Source of the DNA: Salipiger bermudensis HTCC2601 | GTDB lineage: Bacteria > Pseudomonadota > Alphaproteobacteria > Rhodobacterales > Rhodobacteraceae | Assembly: GCF_000153725.1 (NCBI RefSeq) | Contig: NZ_DS022276.1 | Span: 2,390,538 to 2,424,486, forward strand | Length of the DNA: 33,949 bases | Direction: 5' to 3' | Shown: positions 27,112-33,949 of the stretch, piece after piece | Layout of the letters: each line of letters begins with the position of its first letter | Position numbering within the stretch: position 1 is the first letter of the stretch | Notes under the pieces: model-generated | Seen by the model: the letters and a program-made list of their open reading frames with translations, nothing else | What the model was told of the DNA's origin: nothing | Database searches by the model: none | Translations under genes and position numbers: made by a program

Positions 27112-27141
27112 TTGGGCGCTTGAAACGTCAACGGGGATAAT
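27112..27141 (+). promoter_or_regulatory. Promoter of yqeY, leaderless geometry
   Basis: TTGGGC (27112-27117), 18-bp spacer, GATAAT (27136-27141), then 7 nt to the ATG with no SD between. Confidence 0.45.
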
Positions 27142-27148
27142 CGTTTCC

Positions 27149-27616
27149 ATGCAATTGCGAGAACGCATCTCGGCTGCGACCAAGCAGGCGATGAAGGACC
27201 GGGCCACCGACAGGCTGTCGACGCTGCGGCTGATCAACGCCACGTTCAAGGATCGCGACATCGCGGCTCGGAGCGCGGATGGCGAGACCAAGGTCGACGA
27301 GGCCGAATTGCTGGCGCTGCTGGTGAAGATGGTCAAGCAGCGCAAGGAAAGCGCGCGGACCTACGAGGAGGGCGGCCGGCTCGACCTCGCGGAACAGGAA
27401 CTGGCCGAGGTCGAGGTGATCGAGGAATTCCTGCCAAAGCCCATGAGCGACGCGGAAATCTCGCAGGCGGTCGACGATGCAATGACCGAGGTCGGCGCCA
27501 GCTCAATCCGCGACATGGGCAGGGTGATGGGGGTGCTCAAAGGGCGCTACCAAGGCCGCATGGACTTTGGTGCCGTGGGGCCGATGGTCAAGGACCGGCT
27601 CGCCGCGGCGGGCTGA
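27149..27616 (+). CDS. yqeY: GatB/YqeY domain protein
   Basis: 155 residues, helical, matching the YqeY family related to the tail domain of GatB amidotransferase. Seen: LRERISAATKQAMKDRATDRLSTLRLI, LLVKMVKQRKESARTYEEGGR, LAEQELAEVEVIEEFLPKPMS and the C-terminal DMGRVMGVLKGRYQGRMDFG. The exact role is not established; tRNA-related activity is suspected from the GatB relationship. The ATG lacks an SD and sits 7 nt after a good -10, so the message is probably leaderless. Confidence 0.93.
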   Translation: MQLRERISAATKQAMKDRATDRLSTLRLINATFKDRDIAARSADGETKVDEAELLALLVKMVKQRKESARTYEEGGRLDLAEQELAEVEVIEEFLPKPMSDAEISQAVDDAMTEVGASSIRDMGRVMGVLKGRYQGRMDFGAVGPMVKDRLAAAG

Positions 27617-27630
27617 GGCCCGGGGTTTTT
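27609..27630 (+). terminator. yqeY terminator
   Basis: A cgggc-tgag-gcccg stem (27609-27622) overlaps the stop codon and is followed by GGG and five T's. Short but of intrinsic-terminator form, between convergent genes. Confidence 0.6.
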
Positions 27631-27661
27631 CCCAACAGGCAGGTGTCGGCGGGACCGCCGC

Positions 27662-28558
27662 TCAGGGCTCGGGAAATTGCTTCCGGGCCGCTTCCCAGTC
27701 CTTTGGGTCGACGGGGAATCGCTGCACGAAACGGGTCTTGAACCCGACCCGTCCGCGGCGCGCACCGAAGTTCTCGCCGTGATTGAGCACGTAGAGCACC
27801 GACGGCCGGCGCAGCGCCGAAAGACCGCGTCCGGCGAGCCCTGCCAGATAGGGGAACATGCGGTGCTCATGCGCGGTCATCTCGCGCAGGAAGGCGGCGC
27901 TCTCGGGCAACTCGGGATCGTGCAGCAGCGCGGTGCAGGAGCCGCAGAGCTTCCAGAACGGCTTGCGCAGCGGCTTGGTGAGGCGGCGCGGCCCGGCCAG
28001 CGCCACGTCGCCGGTGGCATGATCCATCACGTAGCCGGTTTCGACGAGGTAGCCGGCCTCCTGCCGCTCCAGCATCTCGGAAACCGTGCCGTCGCGCAGC
28101 AGGTCGTCGGCATCGAAGCTCATGACATAGGCGGGGCCACGCGACTCAGCGGCGAGGTGATCGCAGAGTGCGGCCAGCTTGCGCCACTTGTCGTTGCCCG
28201 GGGTCGGATCGTAGAAAGGTAGCCAGCTGATGCGCGGATCGTCGGGCAGGGGCGGGCGCTCCTGGCAGCAGATCACCGCCTGCCACGCGCCGTCCTGCCG
28301 GCGAAAGCTCTCGACGGTCTGCTGCAGCCGCTCGGTCACCGCTTGCCAATCGCCAACGTGATGCGGCCCGACCAGCGGCACGAGGAAGATCACCTTCTCG
28401 GCCCGGGGGCGGGGCCTTCCTCGAGCCGCAGCGCGCAACGCCAGCGCCGCCTGTTCCGATGGCGCGGGCGAAAGCCGCTCAGCCAGGGACGGCGCGAGGC
28501 TGGCGGCGGCGCGCAGGGCGAGGCGTTTCAGCTTGGGCGTGGCGGGGGCCTGGGCCAT
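27662..28558 (-). CDS. Putative glycosyltransferase (GT-A fold)
   Basis: 298 residues. A basic/Ala-rich N-terminal stretch precedes a GT-A-like core: VIFLVPLVGPHHVGDW, QAVICCQERPPLP, and a DXD-like acidic motif in YVMSFDADDLL (about residue 153-158). GYLVETGYVMDH and FGARRGRVGFKTRFVQRFP follow. No clear membrane segment. It resembles family 2 transferases but I cannot name the substrate. AAGGA precedes the ATG. It lies 29 bp after the DUF2244 gene on the same strand. Confidence 0.65.
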   Translation of the reverse strand: MAQAPATPKLKRLALRAAASLAPSLAERLSPAPSEQAALALRAAARGRPRPRAEKVIFLVPLVGPHHVGDWQAVTERLQQTVESFRRQDGAWQAVICCQERPPLPDDPRISWLPFYDPTPGNDKWRKLAALCDHLAAESRGPAYVMSFDADDLLRDGTVSEMLERQEAGYLVETGYVMDHATGDVALAGPRRLTKPLRKPFWKLCGSCTALLHDPELPESAAFLREMTAHEHRMFPYLAGLAGRGLSALRRPSVLYVLNHGENFGARRGRVGFKTRFVQRFPVDPKDWEAARKQFPEP

Positions 28559-28587
28559 GGGAAATCCTTGCGGGGACCGGGGTGGCG

Positions 28588-29085
28588 TCAGGGGCTGGCG
28601 AGCACGCGCACCCGGTCGCTCAGCTCGGCGAAAAGGGTCTTGCGTTCGTCTTCGCTCAGAAACGCGCCGATCTCAACCTCTCGCCCGCTGCCCTGCAGCG
28701 TCACGTAATAGGGCACCGGGCCGCCGCGCTCGTGCATCGCGACCTTGACCCAGTAGGGGTTGCCCTCCCAGTCCTGATCGGGGCCGCGCGGGTTGTGCCG
28801 CACGAGGCGCAGGGTCTCATGGTCGATGGTGAGAATCTCGAGGATCTGCCGGTCTCGGTTGTTGCGTCGGATCGCGAACCAGATGCCGCCCACCGCCAGC
28901 AGCATGAAGGGCAGCAGACCCCAGAGCAGCACCGTGCCGATCAGCCCGAAGAACGGGATCAGCGCCAGCAGGAAAAAGCTCAGGATGAAGATCGAGAAGC
29001 CCTCGGCCGAAAGTGACTGGTGCGGCCAGAGATGCAGCTCTGCCCGGTCGGACGGTGTCTCGGTCTGTTCCCAACGATATGGCAT
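28588..29085 (-). CDS. DUF2244 family membrane protein
   Basis: 165 residues. Two adjacent helices (about 30-72: FSIFILSFFLLALIPFFGLIG, LLPFMLLAVGGIWFAI) are followed by a basic RRNNRDRQI turn and a soluble beta-rich domain (LTIDHETLRLVRHNP, WVKVAMHERGG, GREVEIGAFLSEDERKTL). This is the DUF2244 pattern; the function is unknown. The family often occurs near cytochrome oxidase genes, and ctaD lies about 1 kb upstream here. No SD is close to the ATG; a TAGATT lies 9 nt upstream. Confidence 0.85.
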   Translation of the reverse strand: MPYRWEQTETPSDRAELHLWPHQSLSAEGFSIFILSFFLLALIPFFGLIGTVLLWGLLPFMLLAVGGIWFAIRRNNRDRQILEILTIDHETLRLVRHNPRGPDQDWEGNPYWVKVAMHERGGPVPYYVTLQGSGREVEIGAFLSEDERKTLFAELSDRVRVLASP

Positions 29086-29169
29086 GACGGGCGAAATCTA
29101 ACACCTCCCGCGCGCCGGTCGACAAGAAAGATGTCGCTGGTCTGCTGCTGTGGCGAGGGGGCGCGGGGC

Positions 29170-29919
29170 TCAGGCCGAGAGCCAGCCGGTCTCGAGCGCG
29201 CGGGCCCATTCGTCTCGGCCGCGCGCTCGGGCAAGGGCGGCCATGCGGCGGCTGTCATAGGGCACGTGGCGGTGGCTGACCTGCCAGCTCTCGCCCTCGC
29301 GCGTCAGCACCGCATAGCAGGCATCCGGTGTGCCGGTCTCGACCACGTGCGGCACCGGGTGGATGTCGTCGTAGCCGGGGCAGCCGACGCTGCCGGGATT
29401 GACGATGAGCTGCCCGTTCAGGCGCACGGCGCGGGGCAGGTGGGTGTGGGCGCAGAGGATCAGAGGCCTGGTCACGCCCCCGAGCCGCGCGGCAACGGTG
29501 GCCTGCGGGGCAGGGTGCACGATGCCCTCGGGGCTGACCTCGTCGAGCCAGTAGACCTGATCACTGCCGGGCGTGGCGTGGCAGAGGAAGGCATTGCCCA
29601 GCTCCAGCACCATCGGCAGGCTGCGCAGCCAGCCCATCGCCCTTTCCGGGAGCTCGTCACGGGCGACCCGGTCCGAGGCCATAAGCTCGTGCGGAAGATG
29701 CTCGATCAGGTGCCGGTCATGGTTGCCGCGCACCGTGGGGAAGGCGCGCTGGTGCAGGATCTCCCAGGTTTCGGAGGCGGCGAGCGGGCCGCTGAACACG
29801 TCGCCCAGATTGATCACCGTGCTGATGCCGAGCCGGTCGATATCGGCCAGCACCGCCCGCAGGGCGTCGGCGTTGCCGTGGATGTCAGCGATGGCGGCGA
29901 AGCGGTTGGGCAGGGTCAT
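29170..29919 (-). CDS. Calcineurin-like metallophosphoesterase
   Basis: 249 residues. The five metal-binding blocks are present in order: FAAIADIHGNADAL, VINLGDVFSGP, VRGNHDRHL, AFLCHATP and LILCAHTHLPR, then NPGSVGCPGY. This matches small two-metal phosphodiesterases of the YfcE/MJ0936 group; the substrate is unknown. The start MTLPNRF places the first motif at the usual position; the frame is open to 29970 but without an SD. It follows the ctaD terminator, so it is transcribed independently of ctaD. Confidence 0.9.
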   Translation of the reverse strand: MTLPNRFAAIADIHGNADALRAVLADIDRLGISTVINLGDVFSGPLAASETWEILHQRAFPTVRGNHDRHLIEHLPHELMASDRVARDELPERAMGWLRSLPMVLELGNAFLCHATPGSDQVYWLDEVSPEGIVHPAPQATVAARLGGVTRPLILCAHTHLPRAVRLNGQLIVNPGSVGCPGYDDIHPVPHVVETGTPDACYAVLTREGESWQVSHRHVPYDSRRMAALARARGRDEWARALETGWLSA

Positions 29920-29981
29920 GCGACAACTGCAGCCGGTTTTGCGCGCTTGCGCAAGGAGGCAGATCAACACCGCGCCAAAGA

Positions 29982-30013
29982 AGAAGGCCCCGGAGCGTGC
30001 TCCGGGGCCTTCT
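29982..30013 (-). terminator. ctaD terminator
   Basis: A perfect 14-bp stem, agaaggccccggag with ctccggggccttct, and a 4-nt loop. It starts 24 bp past the ctaD stop and is followed on the minus strand by TTCTTT. Confidence 0.9.
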
Positions 30014-30037
30014 GGTCTGTCGGGATCAGCGTGGCGC

Positions 30038-31711
30038 TCAGTGCGCGTGTTGCTTGTCCCAGTCCTCGCGCTTCGGCAGCTGCTCGAAGGTGTGCTCCGG
30101 CGGCGGCGAGGGCAGGGTCCACTCGAGCGTGTCCGCGTACTCGTTCCACGGGTTGCGCTCGGTCGCCGGTGCGCCCTTGCGGATCGTGTAGATCACGATG
30201 CCGAAGAACAGCAGGAACGAGGCGAAGGACAGGAGCGCACCCCAGCTCGACACGAAGTTCCAGGTGGCGAAGGCCTCCGGGTAGTCGATGTAGCGGCGCG
30301 GCATGCCCTGGCGGCCCAGGAAGTGCTGTGGGAAGAAGGTCAGGTTCACGCCGACGAAGAACATCCAGAAGTGAATCTTGCCCAGCGTCTCGTTGTACAT
30401 CTTGCCGGTCATCTTCGGCAGGTAGAAGTAGACCCCCGCGAAGATGGTGAAGGCCGCGCCCATCGACATGGTGTAGTGGAAGTGCGCCACGACATAGTAG
30501 GTGTCGTGATAGGCGCGGTCCACGCCAGCCTGGCTCAGCACGATGCCGGTCACGCCGCCGATGGTGAACAGGATCAGGAAGCCGAGGGCGAAGAGCATCG
30601 GCGTCTTGAACTCGATCGAGCCGCCCCACATCGTCGCGATCCACGAGAAGATCTTAACGCCGGTGGGCACCGCGATCACCATGGTGGCGAGCATGAAGTA
30701 GCTCTGCTGACGCAGCGACATGCCGACGGTGTACATGTGGTGGGCCCACACGACGAAGCCGAGCGCGCCGATCGCGATGATCGCCCAGACCATCGGCAGG
30801 TAGCCGAAGACCGGCTTGCGCGAGAAGGTGGCGATCACGTGGGATGCGATGCCGAAGCCCGGCAGAATCACGATGTACACTTCCGGGTGGCCGAAGAACC
30901 ACAGGATGTGCTGGTAGAGGATCGGATCACCGCCACCTGCGGGGTCGAAGAAGGTGGTGCCGAAGTTGCGGTCGGTCAGCAGCATGGTGATGGCGCCGGC
31001 CAGAACGGGAAGGGCCAGCAGGATCAGCCATGCGGTGACGAAGATCGACCACGCGAAGAGCGGCACCTTGAACAGCGACATGCCCGGGGCACGCATGTTC
31101 AGGAAGGTGGTGATGATGTTGATCGCGCCGAGGATCGACGAGGCGCCCGAGACGTGCACCGCGAAGATCGCGAGGTCGGTCGACATGCCTGCCTCGGTGG
31201 TCGAGAGCGGCGGGTAGAGCACCCAGCCGATGCCCGAGCCGAGCTGGCCGTTGCCGCCGGGCGAGAACACCGAGCAGACCGCCAGCGTGGTGCCGGCAGC
31301 ATAGAGCCAGAAGGACAGGTTGTTCATGCGCGGGAACGCCATGTCCGGCGCGCCGATCTGCAGCGGCATGAAATAGTTGCCGAAGCCGCCGAAGAGCGCC
31401 GGAATCACCACGAAGAACATCATCAGGATGCCGTGGCCGGTGATCATCACGTTCCAGAGGTGGCCGTTGGGCGTGCAGTTTTCGGTCGCGGTCGGAATCA
31501 GACGCGCCCCTTCCATGCACATGAATTGAACGCCCGGCTCCATGAGCTCGAGTCGCATGTATACGGTGAAGCACACCGAAATGAGGCCCACGATCGCCGA
31601 GGTGATCAGGTACAGAATCCCGATATCCTTGTGATTCGTAGACATGAACCAGCGGGTGAAGAACCCCCGGTCATCCTCATGTTCGTGGCCGTGAATGGCG
31701 GCGTCTGCCAT
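30038..31711 (-). CDS. ctaD: Cytochrome c oxidase subunit I (aa3 type)
   Basis: Catalytic heme-copper subunit of the proton-pumping aa3 oxidase. 557 residues, 12 expected helices. Seen: heme a ligand in [11 protein letters not shown] (His93); D-channel motif [12 protein letters not shown] (Asp123, Asn130); HPEVY with the CuB His, the Glu and the cross-linked Tyr; WAHHMYTVG with two CuB His; K-channel TGVKIFSW; and VAHFHYTM with heme ligands. Positions run about one behind Paracoccus denitrificans numbering as I recall it. An AGGAGG SD supports the start at 31711. No ctaC, ctaE or assembly genes are in the window, so ctaD is a monocistronic unit with its own terminator and an FNR box upstream. 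Confidence 0.98.
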   Translation of the reverse strand: MADAAIHGHEHEDDRGFFTRWFMSTNHKDIGILYLITSAIVGLISVCFTVYMRLELMEPGVQFMCMEGARLIPTATENCTPNGHLWNVMITGHGILMMFFVVIPALFGGFGNYFMPLQIGAPDMAFPRMNNLSFWLYAAGTTLAVCSVFSPGGNGQLGSGIGWVLYPPLSTTEAGMSTDLAIFAVHVSGASSILGAINIITTFLNMRAPGMSLFKVPLFAWSIFVTAWLILLALPVLAGAITMLLTDRNFGTTFFDPAGGGDPILYQHILWFFGHPEVYIVILPGFGIASHVIATFSRKPVFGYLPMVWAIIAIGALGFVVWAHHMYTVGMSLRQQSYFMLATMVIAVPTGVKIFSWIATMWGGSIEFKTPMLFALGFLILFTIGGVTGIVLSQAGVDRAYHDTYYVVAHFHYTMSMGAAFTIFAGVYFYLPKMTGKMYNETLGKIHFWMFFVGVNLTFFPQHFLGRQGMPRRYIDYPEAFATWNFVSSWGALLSFASFLLFFGIVIYTIRKGAPATERNPWNEYADTLEWTLPSPPPEHTFEQLPKREDWDKQHAH

Positions 31712-31781
31712 TGTCTGCCTCCTGTTGGTCCGTCCCTGGCGGCTGCTTGAGAACCACAACCCACCTCTCTTTCAAGTCTCT

Positions 31782-31810
31782 CTTTTAGAATGTCCCTAAG
31801 GACGCGGCAA
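31782..31810 (-). promoter_or_regulatory. Candidate ctaD promoter
   Basis: On the minus strand TTGCCG (31810-31805), 17-bp spacer, TAAAAG (31787-31782); predicted start near 31775, about 64 nt before the ATG. The -35 is the same as in the HAD promoter. Confidence 0.45.
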
Positions 31811-31819
31811 TATTGGGGT

Positions 31820-31833
31820 TTGATCTGGATCAA
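31820..31833. promoter_or_regulatory. FNR/FnrL-type binding site
   Basis: TTGATCTGGATCAA is a perfect match to the FNR consensus TTGAT-N4-ATCAA, and the palindrome extends to GTTTGATC...GATCAAAC (31818-31835). It lies just upstream of the candidate ctaD -35, centred about 51 bp before the predicted start, so oxygen-responsive control of ctaD is likely; the sign is not evident. Confidence 0.8.
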
Positions 31834-31998
31834 ACTTTATTGTCGCACCTCCCTTGCGACGGGCATGCATCCTTCCAATAGGGGGGATGAGCGCGATCTG
31901 GTTCTACCTTTCTGCGATCGGCGCTTTCCAGCGCAACCAAGGGGCGTGCGCACATGTGACTTGACGCGAGCATGCGCGACACGTCAGGTTTTCCAGAC

Positions 31999-32027
31999 CT
32001 GTCAGCACCGCTGTTTTGTGCTAGGGT
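31999..32027 (+). promoter_or_regulatory. Candidate promoter of the DUF1127 gene
   Basis: CTGTCA (31999-32004), 17-bp spacer, TAGGGT (32022-32027), 47 nt before the ATG. The -10 is the same as in the HAD promoter. Confidence 0.4.
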
Positions 32028-32074
32028 GAAGACATTAATACCAAGTTTCTTTGTTTTGAGTGGAGAAGCCCGCG

Positions 32075-32269
32075 ATGGCTTATTTTGAGCACACGGTATT
32101 CGAGTCCGTTTGGCGGACATTCTGGCGCTGGGTATCAGCGCCGTTCTGCAGCCGCAGGAAGCAGGTTCTCGAGCAGCGCGCGACGCTGCGAACGATGTCT
32201 GATGACGAACTCCGGCAGATCGGGCTGACCCGCGAAGACCTCCGAGACGAGATGTTCCGCACGCCCTGA
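32075..32269 (+). CDS. DUF1127 (YjiS-like) small protein
   Basis: 64 residues. The C-terminal half carries the DUF1127 pattern LRTMSDDELRQIGLTREDLRDEM after an aromatic amphipathic N-terminus (FESVWRTFWRWVSAPF) and a basic CSRRKQ. Small DUF1127 proteins of Rhodobacter and relatives are arginine-rich and have been linked to RNA binding, stress and phosphate or carbon regulation; this one is inferred only by family. ATG at 32075 with GGAG 9 nt upstream; an earlier in-frame ATG at 32060 lacks an SD. Confidence 0.88.
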   Translation: MAYFEHTVFESVWRTFWRWVSAPFCSRRKQVLEQRATLRTMSDDELRQIGLTREDLRDEMFRTP

Positions 32270-32363
32270 CCGGGCGCTGCCGAGCAGAGACCTCACCTTG
32301 CCCGACCCCAGTCTGCAAGGTGCGTGCCTGTCGGTGTTGTTCCCCACCGTGACAGGCTAGGCT

Positions 32364-32402
32364 GACCGGAGCGGCTCTCTCCCCAGATCCGCCGCTCCGG
32401 TC
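32364..32402. repeat. Inverted repeat ahead of the GNAT gene
   Basis: gaccggagcgg (32364-32374) and ccgctccggtc (32392-32402) are perfectly complementary over 11 bp around a 17-nt loop, ending 21 nt before the GNAT ATG. There is no T-run. It could end the DUF1127 message or form part of the GNAT leader. Confidence 0.5.
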
Positions 32403-32423
32403 AATTCCCGTGAGGAACCCTTG

Positions 32424-32885
32424 ATGAACGATCCGCTGCCCGAGACCGCGATTGCCGGGATCTCCGACCTTCCGGAGATCGAGGCGATCGTCGAGGCGGC
32501 CTACCGTCCCTACGTGGCGCGCATGGGTCTGTTGCCGGGGCCGATGCGCGACGATTACGCCGCCCATGTCGCCGCCGGACGGCTGCGGGTGCTGCGCGAT
32601 GGGCAGGGGCTGGCGGGGCTTCTGGTGCTGATCCCGGAAGCGACCCACATGCTGCTCGACAATATCGCCATCGCGCCGCGGGCGCAGGGTCGGGGCTATG
32701 GCCGCCTGCTGCTCGACTGTGCCGAGGCCGAGGCGCGGCGGCAGGGCTTCGGCGTGATCCGCCTCTACACCCACGTGACCATGGTCGAGAACGTCGCGAT
32801 CTACCGCAAACGCGGCTATGCCGAGACCCACCGCGCAGAGGTGAACGGACTTCAGCGCGTCTACATGGAGAAGCCGCTGCCCTGA
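32424..32885 (+). CDS. GNAT family N-acetyltransferase
   Basis: 153 residues. The acetyl-CoA loop is clear: LLDNIAIAPRAQGRGYGRLLLDCAEAEA, containing QGRGYG. The motif B end is NVAIYRKRGYAETHR, as in single-domain GNAT proteins. The acceptor is unknown. The ATG at 32424 has GAGGA about 9 nt upstream; an in-frame TTG precedes it. It ends 5 bp before the convergent lipB stop. Confidence 0.92.
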   Translation: MNDPLPETAIAGISDLPEIEAIVEAAYRPYVARMGLLPGPMRDDYAAHVAAGRLRVLRDGQGLAGLLVLIPEATHMLLDNIAIAPRAQGRGYGRLLLDCAEAEARRQGFGVIRLYTHVTMVENVAIYRKRGYAETHRAEVNGLQRVYMEKPLP

Positions 32886-32890
32886 GCGGC

Positions 32891-33541
32891 TCAGTTGCCG
32901 AAGACCTCGTCGAAGCTGCGCTTCAGCGCCACGTCGAGGTCTGCCATGCAGACCGGCAGGCCGAGATCGACAAGGCTGGTGACGCCGAACTCGGTGATGC
33001 CGCAGGGCACGATGCCTTCGAAATGCGACAGCTCCGGTTCGACATTGATCGAGATGCCGTGGAAGCTCACCCATTTGCGCAGGCGGATGCCGATGGCGGC
33101 GATCTTGTCCTCGGCCATGCGGCCGTCGGGCAGGCGCGGCCGGTCGGGGCGCTCGACCCAGACACCGACCCGGCCCTCTCGGATATGGCCGGTGACGTTG
33201 AACTCCGCGAGCGCCGCGATCACCCAGGCCTCGAGCTGCTGCACGAAGCGACGGATATCGCGCCCGCGCCGGTTGAGGTCGAGCATGACGTAGATCACCC
33301 GCTGGCCGGGGCCATGATAGGTGTACTGCCCGCCGCGCTTGCTGTCGTAGACCGGGAAGCGGCCGGGCTCGCGCAGATCCTCGGCCCGGGCCGAAGTCCC
33401 GGCGGTGTAGAGCGGCGGGTGCTCGAGCAGCCAGATCGCCTCGTCGGCCTCGCCCGCGGCGATGGCGGCGGCGCGCGCCTCCATGAAGGCCACCGCCTCT
33501 TCATAGCCCGTCAGGCCATCGGATGTGATCCACTCGGTCAT
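32891..33541 (-). CDS. lipB: Octanoyltransferase LipB
   Basis: Transfers octanoyl from acyl carrier protein to lipoyl-domain lysines, the first step of lipoate synthesis. 216 residues. Signatures: [31 protein letters not shown], the catalytic Lys146 in [19 protein letters not shown], and the acyl-binding Cys180 in [17 protein letters not shown] at 33541 is the family start; the frame is open to 33577 but that would include promoter sequence. No SD; a promoter ends 7 nt upstream of the ATG, so the message may be leaderless. Confidence 0.97.
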   Translation of the reverse strand: MTEWITSDGLTGYEEAVAFMEARAAAIAAGEADEAIWLLEHPPLYTAGTSARAEDLREPGRFPVYDSKRGGQYTYHGPGQRVIYVMLDLNRRGRDIRRFVQQLEAWVIAALAEFNVTGHIREGRVGVWVERPDRPRLPDGRMAEDKIAAIGIRLRKWVSFHGISINVEPELSHFEGIVPCGITEFGVTSLVDLGLPVCMADLDVALKRSFDEVFGN

Positions 33542-33548
33542 GGCGGAT

Positions 33549-33577
33549 CGGCTAGGCCCAGTCGGGCAGGGCGTCAA
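33549..33577 (-). promoter_or_regulatory. Promoter of lipB, leaderless geometry
   Basis: On the minus strand TTGACG (33577-33572), 17-bp spacer, TAGCCG (33554-33549), then 7 nt to the ATG. Strong -35, weak -10. Confidence 0.4.
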
Positions 33578-33763
33578 GAGCGCACCGCACCCGGTTTGGA
33601 AGCCTGTCCGTCAAGGTTGAGGCATTTTTGCATCGCTCATTCATTGACAGAATCGTGAATGCGACCGAACCTGACGTGATAGCACGTCGACTTTTCGCCC
33701 TATATCGCGCGGCCGCGGCATCAATTCATTCGCGGTTCGCTCCATTTTTTCAGGAGATTGACT

Positions 33764-33949
33764 GTGAAACGCCATGTCATCGCCGGCCTTCTTACCTCAA
33801 GCATCGCCCTCACACCGCTGCCCGCGCTGGCCGACAACGCCTTTGTCGGGGGCCTCGTGGGGGGCATGATCGGCAGCGCCATCGCCAACCAGCCGAAAAA
33901 ACAGCGGGTCTACCGCGCGCCGGCCAAGAAGACCTATACCAGCCGCAGC
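33764..33949 (+). CDS. Exported glycine-zipper protein (partial, runs off the window)
   Basis: The first 62 codons are present. It starts with GTG (33764) after a GGAG SD at 7 nt. A basic N-terminus and hydrophobic core (KRHVIAGLLTSSIALTPLPALA) form a signal peptide ending at ALA-D. A glycine-zipper stretch (FVGGLVGGMIGSAIAN) follows, then a Lys/Arg/Tyr-rich segment. Such proteins often continue into a peptidoglycan-binding or caspase-like domain; that part lies outside the window. Confidence 0.75.
   Translation, partial: MKRHVIAGLLTSSIALTPLPALADNAFVGGLVGGMIGSAIANQPKKQRVYRAPAKKTYTSRS

Larger units (their letters stand above)
31712..32074. other. 363-bp divergent control region between ctaD and the DUF1127 gene
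   Basis: Holds the ctaD promoter and FNR-type box on the left and the DUF1127 promoter on the right. A CAGGT-N7-ACCTG dyad (31985-32001) touches the -35 of the latter. I see no gene in it; open frames crossing it have no SD or family resemblance. Confidence 0.7.

Noticed and set aside
29573-31750. A 725-codon plus-strand frame opposite ctaD
   Set aside because: The minus strand encodes an unmistakable oxidase subunit I; the plus frame is compositional noise.

Overview
The window is GC-rich DNA that reads as chromosomal sequence of a marine alphaproteobacterium, most likely a Rhodobacteraceae/Roseobacter-group member. The basis is gene content and order: folB-folP-glmM, glyQ and glyS separated by a DUF6446 and a DUF1206 gene, an alphaproteobacterial aa3 oxidase subunit I, UbiH-like, DUF2244 and DUF1127 genes, and promoters with TAGNNT-like -10 elements. 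I see no rRNA, tRNA, transposase, phage gene or CRISPR array. It looks like core chromosome rather than an island.

Layout. 1-350: end of a membrane protein gene and copy 1 of a hairpin-rich repeat. 446-3757 (-): folate/cell-wall operon folB, folP, glmM; FolB carries an unusual C-terminal domain. 3932-12356 (-): a long same-strand run of glyQ, DUF6446, DUF1206, glyS, a PPDK-like gene and a SleB-type cell-wall hydrolase, interrupted by repeat copy 2. 12515-17266 (+): a periplasmic SPOR/peptidoglycan-binding/trypsin-fold protein, lrgA-lrgB, a GntP permease and a small ORF. 17282-20688: ilvC (-) divergent from two overlapping Lrp-type regulators (+), then a class V aminotransferase. 20703-20830: repeat copy 3. 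20898-25720: ubiH-like hydroxylase, small membrane protein and HAD nucleotidase (-), a GntR regulator (+), and a membrane GT2 (-). 25813-29919: carA (-), yqeY (+), a glycosyltransferase, DUF2244 and a phosphoesterase (-). 30038-33949: ctaD (-) with an FNR-type box, DUF1127 and GNAT genes (+), lipB (-) and the start of an exported glycine-zipper protein (+).

How the genes work together. Most are housekeeping: folate and aminosugar synthesis, glycyl-tRNA charging, branched-chain amino acids, carbamoyl phosphate, lipoate and respiration. The most interesting signals are deviations inside ordinary families. The PPDK-like protein keeps its phospho-histidine and PEP-site motifs but has lost signature residues of the ATP-grasp domain. 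The trypsin-fold protein has substitutions at all three catalytic positions. FolB is fused to what looks like a decayed amino-acid-kinase domain. Ribosome-binding sites of lrgA and the adjacent gntP lie inside strong leader hairpins. Three genes have promoters placed so that transcription should start at the start codon. A modular repeat recurs three times between genes. No complete new multi-gene system is evident. All family calls are by motif recognition from reading; no database search was run.
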